Shown: positions 44,172 to 52,884 of the stretch, one piece after another | Layout: each line of letters begins with the position of its first letter | How positions within the stretch are numbered: position 1 is the stretch's first letter | From: Streptomyces endocoffeicus | GTDB taxonomy: Bacteria; Actinomycetota; Actinomycetes; Streptomycetales; Streptomycetaceae | Direction: 5' to 3' | Length of the DNA: 64,000 nt | Assembly (NCBI RefSeq): GCF_016741935.1 | Contig: NZ_JAERRG010000024.1 | Span: 62,001 to 126,000 of the forward strand | Notes under the pieces: generated by a model | Databases searched by the model: none | Told to the model about the DNA's origin: nothing | The model's input: the letters and a program-made list of their open reading frames with translations, nothing else | Position numbers and translations under genes: made by a program

Positions 44172-45731
44172 TTAGTAGAGGTGACCCCCGGGTCCGAGTG
44201 GGATGCCGAGGAGATACCAGACGACGAAGAGCGCGGCCCAGGACAGCAGGATCGCGAGCGAGACTGGGATCGTGAATGACATGACACTGCCGATTCCGGC
44301 GTTCTTCCGGTACCTCTGCACATATCCGAGTGCGAGGACGAAGTAGGCGTTCATCGGCGTCACCGGACCGGTGGCAGAGTCTCCGATCATGAATGCTGAG
44401 AGAGTCGCCTCCGGCCGCAGACCGACGTACATCATCATGGGTACCAAAATTGGGGCGAGGATGGCCCACATCGCGGTACCGCTTGAGATGATGAGATTGA
44501 GTACGGCGATGGCGAAGATGACGACGATGAGGACGGCCAGATCTGGTGCCGCCAACTGCCTGATCAGTTCGGCGCCTTTGACGGTCACGACGGTCCCGAG
44601 ACCTGTCCAGTCGAAGTAGGCCAGGAACTGAGCGGCCGCGAAGAAGAGAACGAGCACGGGTGCGATCGGGATGATGCCGTCCGCCATGATCTTGGGCAGC
44701 GAGCCAAGCGACCGAACCGTGCCCATCATCCGGCCGTAGACGAAGCCCACCACCGCGAACAGCAGGGATATGAACACGGCGATGTTGACGATGACCACCG
44801 ATTCGACGATGCTGCCGCCCTCTCCGCGCAGCGGAGAACCCGGGATGAGCAGCAAGGCCGCGATAAGCGCGACGTAACCCGCACCTGCGACGCCGGCCCA
44901 CCTCAGCCCTCGGCGTTCCCCTGGTGTCAGGCGTACGTTCAGCGTGTCCGCCTGGTCGGCGTCTGGATCGTCTTCTTTCGACGGGAGCTGACTGAACTCG
45001 GGTCGTTTGGCCAGGAACAGTTCGACTACGAGTGCGATGACGATCGACAGGAGCACCGATGCGACCGCGGCATAGAAGTAGGTGGCCACTGGCGTGACCA
45101 CGTAGTTCGGGTCGATCGTTTTGGCGGCCGCGGTCGTCAGGGATGCGCGGATCGCCGCGGACGGCGTGATCAAGGGGCTGGCATTGAAGGCCGCGGACAC
45201 CGAGACGAAGGCGACGAGCACCCCGAGCACCGGGCTGCGGCCGACCGCGCGAAAGGCCAGGGCGCCGAGCGGGATCATCACCACGTAGGCCGAGTCGCCC
45301 ATGACGTGCGAGATCATTGACGTGAAGGCGAGCGCGAACGTTACCCAGCGTGCCGGCAAGCGAATGATCGTAGCCTTGAGCACGGCGGTCATGAGTCCGC
45401 TCGACTCCGCGATGCTCACGCCGAGAATCATCGCGACGACGAGCGGAACCGGCGGAAACTGCCCGAAGTTGTCGAGCGCTGACTTGGCCGCGTAACCGAG
45501 CCCGTCCAGGGACAGCAGGTTCTTGAATGCGACCGCTTTATCGGAGCCGGGCAGGGTGACGGCCACGCCGATCCGAGAAAGAACCAGACTGACAACGCCC
45601 AGGATCCCGGACATGATCCAGAATAGCCAGAACGGGTTGGGGAGTTTATTTCCTATACGCTCGATTGCGGCGATCGCCCGGAACAGGATGTTCATCCTGT
45701 CGCCGGCGACGGTGGTGCTCTGCATAACCAT
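44172..45731 (-). CDS. AbgT-family transporter
   Basis: 519 residues with about 12-13 hydrophobic segments. IERIGNKLPNPFWLFWIMSG and SHVMGDSAYVVMIPLGAL are AbgT hallmarks, as is SSGTAMWAILAPILVPMM near the second inverted loop. AbgT proteins move p-aminobenzoyl-glutamate or export sulfonamides. It lies 92 bases after a lyase gene on the same strand and probably shares its promoter, so the cargo may be the lyase substrate. A later start at 45695 is possible. Confidence 0.9.
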   Translation of the reverse strand: MVMQSTTVAGDRMNILFRAIAAIERIGNKLPNPFWLFWIMSGILGVVSLVLSRIGVAVTLPGSDKAVAFKNLLSLDGLGYAAKSALDNFGQFPPVPLVVAMILGVSIAESSGLMTAVLKATIIRLPARWVTFALAFTSMISHVMGDSAYVVMIPLGALAFRAVGRSPVLGVLVAFVSVSAAFNASPLITPSAAIRASLTTAAAKTIDPNYVVTPVATYFYAAVASVLLSIVIALVVELFLAKRPEFSQLPSKEDDPDADQADTLNVRLTPGERRGLRWAGVAGAGYVALIAALLLIPGSPLRGEGGSIVESVVIVNIAVFISLLFAVVGFVYGRMMGTVRSLGSLPKIMADGIIPIAPVLVLFFAAAQFLAYFDWTGLGTVVTVKGAELIRQLAAPDLAVLIVVIFAIAVLNLIISSGTAMWAILAPILVPMMMYVGLRPEATLSAFMIGDSATGPVTPMNAYFVLALGYVQRYRKNAGIGSVMSFTIPVSLAILLSWAALFVVWYLLGIPLGPGGHLY

Positions 45732-45823
45732 GATCCGATCAGGTTCGAGAAAAGGCGGGCCAAGCCGTCGCCGCTCCGGACGGACGGGTATACGCAGCTA
45801 TGGACCGGCTCTTCGCATGAGCG

Positions 45824-47074
45824 TCAGGAAACTGTGCTGTCGGCGACCACGTCGTAGCCGGCCTCCTCCGCCTCGGTGATGAGGGAGTCGAAGGGGCGAG
45901 CCGCGAGCGCGGCCAGACGCTCGCGATTCCACGCGATGCCGTCGACGCACTTGTCGATGAAGACGGGAATGACCGCGGCCAGTTCGGTGAGTGCCGGCGA
46001 CAGGGACGCGACGACTGCCGGAGTATTGGGGTTGATGTCGGGCTCGCCCACCACGACGGCCATGCCTACCGCCGTGGCCGCGGCACGGATCGAGAAACTG
46101 GCCTGTATCACCATGGTCGGCACTACCGGGTTGACCTTGCCCGGCATGATCGATGAACCCGGCTGGAGCGTCGGGAGCTTGATCTCCGACAGGCCTCCGT
46201 TCGGGCCGGAACTCAAGATGCGCAGATCTTCGCACTGCTTGGCCAAGATCGCGGCGCAGCGTGCGGCGATGTCAGCCAGCGTCGCGTACCCGTCGGCATG
46301 AGCGAAGGCATCGGCCGGACAGGCGCTCGGGGTCAGCGGCAGTCCGGTGATGCCTGCGAGCTGCTCGACGACCGACTGAGTGAAACCGTCGGGCGCCCCG
46401 ACCCCGGTTCCGAGGACCGTGCCGCCGAGGGGGACCACATGAAGCGTCTGTGCCGCCGCTTCGAACTGCGCGGCGAAGCGATCGGCCGCCGTGGCGTGCG
46501 CCTCGTGCATATCGGAGACCGAGACCATGACGGCGTCCTGCCAAGCGGTGCGCCCCAGACGCCGCAGTCCGTCGTGTCGCTCCGCCTGACGCCTGAAGCT
46601 GCCGGCGAGGTCGCGGAGTGCGGCTGCGACATCGAGTGCCTGTCGACTGAGAAGGATCTTCACCGCCGTCGGGTAGGCGTCGTTCGACGACTGGGATCGG
46701 TTGACGTGGTCGTTCGGGTGGATGTCCAGGGACACGTCCGCCGGAAGGTGCCGGCCCGCCCGTGCGGCCAGGACCTCATTGACGTTCATGTTCGTCGCGG
46801 TGCCACCGCCCGTGGCGACGACACGCAGCGGGAACTGCCGGAGCAGCCCACCGCGGGCGACGTCGACCGCCGCGTCGGCGATCGCGCTCGCCCGGGTGTC
46901 GTCCAGTAGTCCCATGGTTCGGTTCGCGTGTGCCGCAGCGTGCTTGACCTCGGCGAACGCCCGGATGAACTCGGGGAGGTCCCACAGCCGTAGCCCATGT
47001 GCCGGTGAGTTCTGGAGCGCCAGAGAGGTCACCTTCCCCCACATCGGAGTTTCGGTATCGATTCGCTCGCTCAT
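45824..47074 (-). CDS. Aspartase/fumarase-superfamily lyase
   Basis: 416 residues. The signature GSSIMPGKVNPVVP is intact; other active-site stretches are ATGGGTATNMNVNEVLA, HPNDHVNRSQSSNDAYPTAV and ALDVAAALRD. Members remove fumarate from aspartate, argininosuccinate, adenylosuccinate or N-substituted aspartates. At 416 residues it is somewhat shorter than aspartase or fumarase (about 465). Together with AbgT, an N-substituted aspartate is a reasonable guess. First gene of the unit, divergent from a GntR regulator. Confidence 0.88.
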   Translation of the reverse strand: MSERIDTETPMWGKVTSLALQNSPAHGLRLWDLPEFIRAFAEVKHAAAHANRTMGLLDDTRASAIADAAVDVARGGLLRQFPLRVVATGGGTATNMNVNEVLAARAGRHLPADVSLDIHPNDHVNRSQSSNDAYPTAVKILLSRQALDVAAALRDLAGSFRRQAERHDGLRRLGRTAWQDAVMVSVSDMHEAHATAADRFAAQFEAAAQTLHVVPLGGTVLGTGVGAPDGFTQSVVEQLAGITGLPLTPSACPADAFAHADGYATLADIAARCAAILAKQCEDLRILSSGPNGGLSEIKLPTLQPGSSIMPGKVNPVVPTMVIQASFSIRAAATAVGMAVVVGEPDINPNTPAVVASLSPALTELAAVIPVFIDKCVDGIAWNRERLAALAARPFDSLITEAEEAGYDVVADSTVS

Positions 47075-47217
47075 ATTGGGCCTTTCGAGACTGATCGCCA
47101 GGCAGCCGGAGTGGCCGCCTGGGCGGAGTCGGGGCGCGGGAACGCCGACGTCCTTGCGAGAGCGGCCGAAGGCACTACAGCTGGCGCCCCCGGGCTGACA
47201 GGGACCATAACCAGCCT

Positions 47218-47236
47218 TAACTAGGTTGTCTAGTTA
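47218..47236. promoter_or_regulatory. GntR operator candidate
   Basis: TAACTAG-GTTGT-CTAGTTA is a perfect 7-bp inverted repeat in an AT-rich patch of the 437-base spacer between the lyase and the GntR gene. No other gene is seen in that spacer. Confidence 0.6.
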
Positions 47237-47511
47237 CTAGGTTTCTTGGTCTTCGCTCGACGTCGCGCCGCCGTAGGCTTGGGGGCGCGGGATGGGGGCC
47301 TGTCTCAAAGCTGTGGTTCGCCGACCCGCTGTGTGCACTCGGGGCATGGGGGCGACAGTAGGCACGACTCTCGGCGACATCGTCATTACGGAGAGTGGAG
47401 CGCTTCCGGGCGGCGGAGGTGGAAGCGGCGCAGTGAGCAAGCTGCCAGGAGTGGTGTGGGAGCGGCCGGCCTTTGGCTGCCGAGCTTCCGCCGCTCTACT
47501 ATCAGTCGGTG

Positions 47512-48165
47512 ATGCGAGCAGCCATGAAACTGAAGAGGACGAGCTTGGTGGACCAAGCCGTCGACCAGTTGCGCAGCGAGATCATCTACGGGTCGCTGAC
47601 TCCTGGCACCCCGCTGCCGGAGACACAGGTGAGCGAGTGGCTGGGCATCGCCAGGCCCACCGTCCGTGAGGTCCTGCTTCGCCTGCAGAACGAAGGACTG
47701 GTTCAAGGACGAGGACGTGGATTGGCGTTCATGGTCAGTCGTATCAGCCGTGAACAGCTAGTCGACATCTACACCGCTCGACTGCATATTGAAACCGCCG
47801 GCGCGCGGTCTTACGGCGAAGCGGACCAGGCCAGCCGCGATGCCTTGGCCGACAGCGTTGACGCCCTTGAGGCCGCGCTGGAGTCTGCCGACCGTGTCAA
47901 ACAGATCCAACTCGACCACAAGTGCCATGCGGCAACGGTTGCCTTGACAGGTTCTCGCAGGCTGACCGAGGTTCACGCGCAACTCCTGACGGAGTCTCGG
48001 CTGGCCGTCATCACCGCCGGCCTCTCGGATGACAACATCGTCCCGCTCAGCCACCGCGAGTTCGTCGACCTTCTGCAGGAGGGCCGGATAGAGGCCGCCT
48101 GCGATCAACTCGCTCGGCGCCTCGAGGTGGCGCGTGACCATGCCGCGCAGAGACTCCCCGAGTAG
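47512..48165 (+). CDS. GntR/FadR-family transcriptional regulator
   Basis: 217 residues. The winged HTH reads LRSEIIYGSLTPGTPLPETQ, then LGIARPTVREVLLRLQNEGL; the FCD ligand domain follows (YTARLHIETAGARS). It probably represses the divergent lyase/AbgT operon through the TAACTAG palindrome. The ATG at 47512 is preferred; 47524 is possible. The stop codon lies inside a 19-bp tandem repeat. Confidence 0.88.
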   Translation: MRAAMKLKRTSLVDQAVDQLRSEIIYGSLTPGTPLPETQVSEWLGIARPTVREVLLRLQNEGLVQGRGRGLAFMVSRISREQLVDIYTARLHIETAGARSYGEADQASRDALADSVDALEAALESADRVKQIQLDHKCHAATVALTGSRRLTEVHAQLLTESRLAVITAGLSDDNIVPLSHREFVDLLQEGRIEAACDQLARRLEVARDHAAQRLPE

Positions 48166-48195
48166 CCACTGGCTTTCCGAGTAGCCACTGGCTTT
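48158..48195. repeat. Perfect 19-bp tandem repeat spanning the GntR stop codon
   Basis: CCGAGTAGCCACTGGCTTT occurs twice in succession (48158-48176, 48177-48195). The first copy contains the TAG stop of the GntR gene. Confidence 0.9.
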
Positions 48196-48526
48196 GGCAA
48201 ATGATCAAGCCGATTGCCGGCATCCCCCGCCACGGATCCCGGCCCAATCGCCCGGTGCACCAGCTCTGGGAGTTCGTCCACTACCCGGCGATCGGCTCGT
48301 CCCGTGCCGGCGCACCCGCCCTGATCGCGGCCAGGGCGGCGGGCGGGACGAACGATTTCGACAGCGAGTATCGCCGCCGAGGGCGCATGGGCCATATGCG
48401 CCATCCCGCTCATGGCGGTGACACGCGCCGAGGGCGGCGCGCCGACGGGGACGCCGGGGATCGCGGCAGCCGCGAGGTTGAGCAGCGACGCCTGCGCCGG
48501 GTCGCCGCACAGCATCGGCAACGTGG
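48196..48526. other. Gap with no supported gene
   Basis: About 330 bases between the GntR gene and the lipase-like gene. Short frames on both strands have no credible start or domain. A gene remnant cannot be excluded. Confidence 0.4.
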
Positions 48527-49747
48527 TTACCGTAGCGATCGGCGGCCGGCCAGCGCGTCGAACCAGCGCGCCACCTGTGGTGCCGATGTCGCGAAGGATC
48601 CGAAGTGGTCCACGTCGCCCTGGTTCACCACGGGAACGTGCGCCTGGTGAGCGGCGAGCTGGAGCGCGCAACTGCGCGCGTTCCCGATGGGCACGTCGCT
48701 GTCGGCCGCGCCCGCATACAGCCGCACCGGCGCGTCCGGAGTCCAATCGCAGGTGTGATCGGCCGAGCGCATGGCGTCCAGCAGAGGGCCGGTCGGGTGC
48801 CGCAGACGGTCGTAGAAGGCGGGCGTGAGCAGCTGCTTCACCGAGGAGGCGAGGCCCTTGACCACCTCCTCCTCGTCATGCCTTCCGTCGAAGAGTGACT
48901 CCACGCGGCTCGCGTACGGCGCACGGAAAACCTCGCCCGGGTCCTTGTAGAAGTGATGCAGCCGGTTCTGGGCGACCAGCCAGTACGAGATGTAGAGGAC
49001 GCCGCTGGTGTCGTTCACCCGACCGTCGAACAGGGCGGGCACCTCCTGGCCCTCCAGGTCGTACGGCCCGCTCACCGGGGCCAGCCCCTTCAGCCGGAAG
49101 TGCTGGTCCGCGCCCCTTTCCAGCGCCCGGCCGAGCGCCATCGCGACCTGGCCGCCCTGCGAGAAGCCGGTCGCGTAGACGTCACCGGTGAGCGGACGGC
49201 CGAGCCGGTCCGCGGCTGTGCGGGCGGCGCGCAACATGTCGACGGAGGCGGTGACGGCGGAGCGGGTGTCCATGTACGGGTGCGGGCCCGGCCCCTCACC
49301 GAGCCCCAGATAGTCGGGCGCGGCGACCGCACGACCCGCCGAGGCGTTCAGATACGACGGCACACGGCCCAAGTCCTCGCTCGCGGAGGGCGCGTAGGTG
49401 CGCTTGACCATGGTGCCATGCGTGTCCGAGACGAGGTCGAGCCGCTGGGCTCCGCCCTGGGGAAGGGTGAGGAGCCCGGTCGCGGTCGTGGGTTTCCCGT
49501 AGGGGTCCACAGTCCGGTACGTCAGCCGGTACGCCCGCACCCCGTACCGCACCGGGTCGATCGCGATGTCCCTCCCGGCCAGGAACTCCCTGACCTGCCC
49601 GGCGTCATGGTCGGCGACCGGGGTGACGGAGACGAGGGCGCCGCGGTGGGCGGTGTCGCGCTCCGACGCCGTGGCGACCGGCGCGACAGCGAATCCGGCG
49701 AATCCGGCGAGGAACATGGCCGCCACTCCGCAGAGCCGCTTCCGCAT
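48527..49747 (-). CDS. Secreted alpha/beta hydrolase, secretory-lipase-like
   Basis: 406 residues. MRKRLCGVAAMFLAGFAGFA is a Sec signal with a cut near ATAS. The nucleophile elbow is ATGFSQGGQVAMALG, the acid probably in AGAADSDVPIG, and the His in NQGDVDHFGSF. YLGLGEGPGPHPYMD is typical of the secretory-lipase/prolyl-type branch. It would act outside on esters. An ATG at 49795 in frame would add 16 residues; the ribosome site is weak for either. Confidence 0.82.
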   Translation of the reverse strand: MRKRLCGVAAMFLAGFAGFAVAPVATASERDTAHRGALVSVTPVADHDAGQVREFLAGRDIAIDPVRYGVRAYRLTYRTVDPYGKPTTATGLLTLPQGGAQRLDLVSDTHGTMVKRTYAPSASEDLGRVPSYLNASAGRAVAAPDYLGLGEGPGPHPYMDTRSAVTASVDMLRAARTAADRLGRPLTGDVYATGFSQGGQVAMALGRALERGADQHFRLKGLAPVSGPYDLEGQEVPALFDGRVNDTSGVLYISYWLVAQNRLHHFYKDPGEVFRAPYASRVESLFDGRHDEEEVVKGLASSVKQLLTPAFYDRLRHPTGPLLDAMRSADHTCDWTPDAPVRLYAGAADSDVPIGNARSCALQLAAHQAHVPVVNQGDVDHFGSFATSAPQVARWFDALAGRRSLR

Positions 49748-49849
49748 CGGCCAACTGGTCTGTCTTTCTTGGGATTTGCACCTCTCATCACTCATGCCGG
49801 AGACGTTACGGACTCACTGTTCGCATCGACATCCGAGACGCCCCCGTGT

Positions 49850-49875
49850 CCATGGTGCACTCAAGCCCACCATGG
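49850..49875. promoter_or_regulatory. Inverted repeat in the lipase/MFS spacer
   Basis: CCATGGTG-N10-CACCATGG is a perfect 8-bp dyad, about 100 bases before the lipase start. The rest of the gap 49748-50334 shows no gene I can support. Confidence 0.4.
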
Positions 49876-50334
49876 ACAAGAGCGCGTCCCGAGCAGGTCC
49901 AGCGGCGTCTCGCGTCCCGCCCTCCGCCACCGGACCCGAGGTGGCGCGGCGGCCGCACGGGCATGGGCACAGGCATGGCGGGGCGCGGCGGCGATGGCCG
50001 AACACCTCACATGGCGTCCGTATCGGCCTCCGCGGCTTCCGGAACGAGGTTGGCAAGCGGTTCGGTGTCGGTTACGGTGAGTTCCTCAGCCGCTCGGTGA
50101 GCAGCGGGCCCGCGTTGCCCGCCCCATGCGATGCGGCGTTCTGCGGCGTTCCACGGGCCTCTCCACTCTTCCGGGTCTCGCATCCCCTCTCCTCGAGCAG
50201 CGGCGCCCCCTGTCCAGGGGCGGCCTCTGGCTGCGCCTTCCCCCTCCGCCAACAGCACCGCAACCGCCGCACAGCCGTGCGGATGTTCCCAACCATGCTG
50301 CCGCCGCGGCGTGCGGAAGGAGGCCGGGGTCGCA

Positions 50335-51759
50335 GTGACATCGACACCCACCACCAGACGATGGGCCCTGCTGGCCATGTCCGTGGGCGTGTTCTGCATC
50401 CAGCTCGACGCGTTCGCCCTGAACCTGGCCCTGCCGCGAATCGGCCGCGATCTCCACGCCGGAGGCGCCGGTCTGCAATGGGTGACCAGCACGTATCTGC
50501 TGTCCACCGGGACCCTCATGCTGGGTGCCGGACGCCTCGGCGACCTGTTCGGACGGCGACGGCTGCTGATCCTGGGCCTCGCCGTCTTCGGCGCGTCGTC
50601 CCTGGTCTGCGCGCTCGCCCCGGCGCTGCACGTCCTGGTCGGCGCCCGGGTGGTCCAGGGGGCGGGGGGCGCGATGGTCATGCCGGTGGGTCTGTCCCTG
50701 CTGACGAACGTCTATCCGAGCGAACTGCGGGGCCGCGCCACCGGCCGGGCGCTGGGCATCGGCGGAATCGCCACCGCCTGCGGCCCGTTCATCGGCAGTG
50801 CCCTCACCGCCGCGGTGTCCTGGAGGGCGGTGTTCTGGCTCAACGTCCCCCTCGCCGCGCTGGGCGCGGCATGGGCCTCGCGTACCGCCGAGAGCTATGA
50901 CACCAGCGCGCCCCGGAGGGTCGACTGGCGCGGGCTTGCCACCGCGACAGCCGCGCTCGTCACCCTTGCCGTCACCGTCGACCGCGGCCGCCACTGGCAG
51001 TGGCCCGTCATCCTGGCCGGCCTGGTCGCCGCGGCCGCCCTGCTGACCTGGTTCGTACGGCTTGAACGGGTGGCGGCGAGCCCGCTGGTCGAGCTCACGC
51101 TCTTCCTCAACGGGCCCTACGTGGCGCTGACGCTCGCCGGGGCCGTCGCCAACACCGCGACGGTCATGTTCCTGTTCGTCGTGCCCCTGACGCTCCAGGG
51201 GCAGTGGGACCTGTCTGTCGCCGTGGCGGGCATCGCCTTCCTCGCCCCGGCACTGGCCATGGCGCTCGCCGGTCCGATCGCCGGCCGTGTGCCCCCACCC
51301 GCCGCGGTGCGCGTGATGACCGTCTGCCTGGGCGCGGGAGCCCTCGTCCTCGTCTGTCTTGCCCGGGCCTCATCGCTCGATGTGTATCTGATCGCGGCCA
51401 CCGCGGGCGGTGCGGTTCTCGGAACGGCCAACTCACTGACCCTCGTCGCCACTCAGGGGGTGATCAGACCGGAGCGGGCCGGGGAGGCGTCCGGAGTCAC
51501 CAAGACGGTCATCACGGTGGCGGCGGGCCTCGGCATTGCCCTGGCCGGGGCTGTCGCCGACCAGAAACGCGGCGTGGGGTCCGAAGCGGCCTCCGACACC
51601 GCATTGCGGATCACCGCCCTGGGGTGCATGGCCACCTGTGTGATCCTCGCCGTGTGGCTCGGGACCCATGAGCGACATCGGCTGCGCCGGTCGGTCCGGC
51701 GCGCGGTGAAGGTGGCGCTCGGACACCGACGCGGGGACCGGTCCACGCGGGAGGAGTGA
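50335..51759 (+). CDS. MFS exporter, DHA2-like
   Basis: 474 residues, 12-14 hydrophobic segments. LDAFALNLALPRIGRDL, then AGRLGDLFGRRRLLI, are the early-segment and loop motifs; ACGPFIGSAL is motif C-like. Export of a drug or metabolite by proton antiport is likely. GTG at 50335 after GGAAGGAGG; another in-frame GTG at 50311 is less well placed. Confidence 0.87.
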   Translation: MTSTPTTRRWALLAMSVGVFCIQLDAFALNLALPRIGRDLHAGGAGLQWVTSTYLLSTGTLMLGAGRLGDLFGRRRLLILGLAVFGASSLVCALAPALHVLVGARVVQGAGGAMVMPVGLSLLTNVYPSELRGRATGRALGIGGIATACGPFIGSALTAAVSWRAVFWLNVPLAALGAAWASRTAESYDTSAPRRVDWRGLATATAALVTLAVTVDRGRHWQWPVILAGLVAAAALLTWFVRLERVAASPLVELTLFLNGPYVALTLAGAVANTATVMFLFVVPLTLQGQWDLSVAVAGIAFLAPALAMALAGPIAGRVPPPAAVRVMTVCLGAGALVLVCLARASSLDVYLIAATAGGAVLGTANSLTLVATQGVIRPERAGEASGVTKTVITVAAGLGIALAGAVADQKRGVGSEAASDTALRITALGCMATCVILAVWLGTHERHRLRRSVRRAVKVALGHRRGDRSTREE

Positions 51760-51984
51760 TCGAGGTAGCCCTTGCCCGACGTGTGAGCCGAGCGGGGCAG
51801 TGTGGTGAAAGCCTTGGACAGGGGGTCGGAACGTGCGGTGCCGGCGAAACCGGGCACATGGCCGCGTCAGGCTGCCACACCGTTACGTGCGTGCTCCCCA
51901 TATGGGGCGGTGCCACCCTGACCGCTTCGAACATGGCGTCCCGCACCATGTCCGGGGGTGGGCCCGCTGCCTACCGTGACGGCC

Positions 51985-52803
51985 ATGGACACCACCCGCA
52001 CCGCCGAGGGCGACGCTGCCCGGCACGCCGGCCTTGACGCGTCCCTCGTCCCCGCCGGCCAGTTCCTGGAAGGGCGCAGCGCCATGGTGACCGGCGCGGC
52101 GAGTGGCATCGGACGGGCTTGTGCCGTCGCCCTCGCCGACGCCGGAGCCTTCGTGTACGTCGTCGATCTGGCCAAGGAAGCCGCCGAGCGGGTGGCCGAG
52201 GAGATCGGCGGCAGCCCCTGCGTGACCGACCTCGCCGACCCGACGGCCATCGACGGCCTCCCCACCACCATCGACATCGTCGTCAACAATGCCGGGCTCC
52301 AGCACATCGCGCCGCTGCACGAGTTCCCACCGGACCGCTTCGCCCTCATCCAGAGGATCATGGTCGAGGCGCCGTTCCATATCATCCGGCGCGCCCTTCC
52401 CCACATGTACGCGCGGGGGTGGGGCCGCATCGTGAACCTCTCCTCCGTACACGGCCTGCGGGCCTCGGCCTTCAAAGGCGCCTACGTGACCGCCAAGCAC
52501 GCGATGGAAGGGCTGAGCAAGGTCGCCGCCCTGGAGGGGGCGCCCCATGGCGTCACGTCGAACTGTGTGAATCCCGGCTACGTCCGCACCCCCTTGGTCG
52601 AGGCCCAACTCGCCGGCCAGGCCCGCTCGCACGGCATGGCGGAGTCGGAAGTACTGGAGAAGATCATGCTGGAGCGCAGCGCCATCAAACGCCTCATCGA
52701 GCCGGAGGAGGTCGCCTCCGCGGTGCTGTGGCTGTGTTCCGAGAACGCCGGTTTCGTCACCGGCGCCTCGCTGCCGCTGGACGGTGGCTGGACCGCGCGC
52801 TGA
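51985..52803 (+). CDS. SDR-family 3-hydroxybutyrate dehydrogenase
   Basis: 272 residues, classical short-chain dehydrogenase. The NAD(H) loop is VTGAASGIGRA, NNAG is present, Ser is in NLSSVHGL, and YVTAK holds the catalytic Tyr and Lys. HKNAG-like INLQHIAPLHEF and LLERSAIKRLIEPEEVASAV fit BdhA enzymes. It would oxidise 3-hydroxybutyrate to acetoacetate. The neighbouring CoA-transferase genes and a PHB depolymerase support the role. Confidence 0.82.
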   Translation: MDTTRTAEGDAARHAGLDASLVPAGQFLEGRSAMVTGAASGIGRACAVALADAGAFVYVVDLAKEAAERVAEEIGGSPCVTDLADPTAIDGLPTTIDIVVNNAGLQHIAPLHEFPPDRFALIQRIMVEAPFHIIRRALPHMYARGWGRIVNLSSVHGLRASAFKGAYVTAKHAMEGLSKVAALEGAPHGVTSNCVNPGYVRTPLVEAQLAGQARSHGMAESEVLEKIMLERSAIKRLIEPEEVASAVLWLCSENAGFVTGASLPLDGGWTAR

Positions 52804-52884
52804 CCGTCCCGTGACCCGAATCGCCATACCCGCGGGTGCGCGCGCATCGAGCCGCGCGCATCCGCCCTCCCCGAGGTTCGTTCC

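Noticed and set aside
44145..44174. GGACYGGAGTATTA twice with 16-bp period at the AbgT stop
   Set aside because: Short, imperfect and partly coding; no function can be argued.
48201..48650. 149-codon plus-strand frame overlapping the lipase-like gene
   Set aside because: Overlaps a well-supported secreted hydrolase and lacks domain features.
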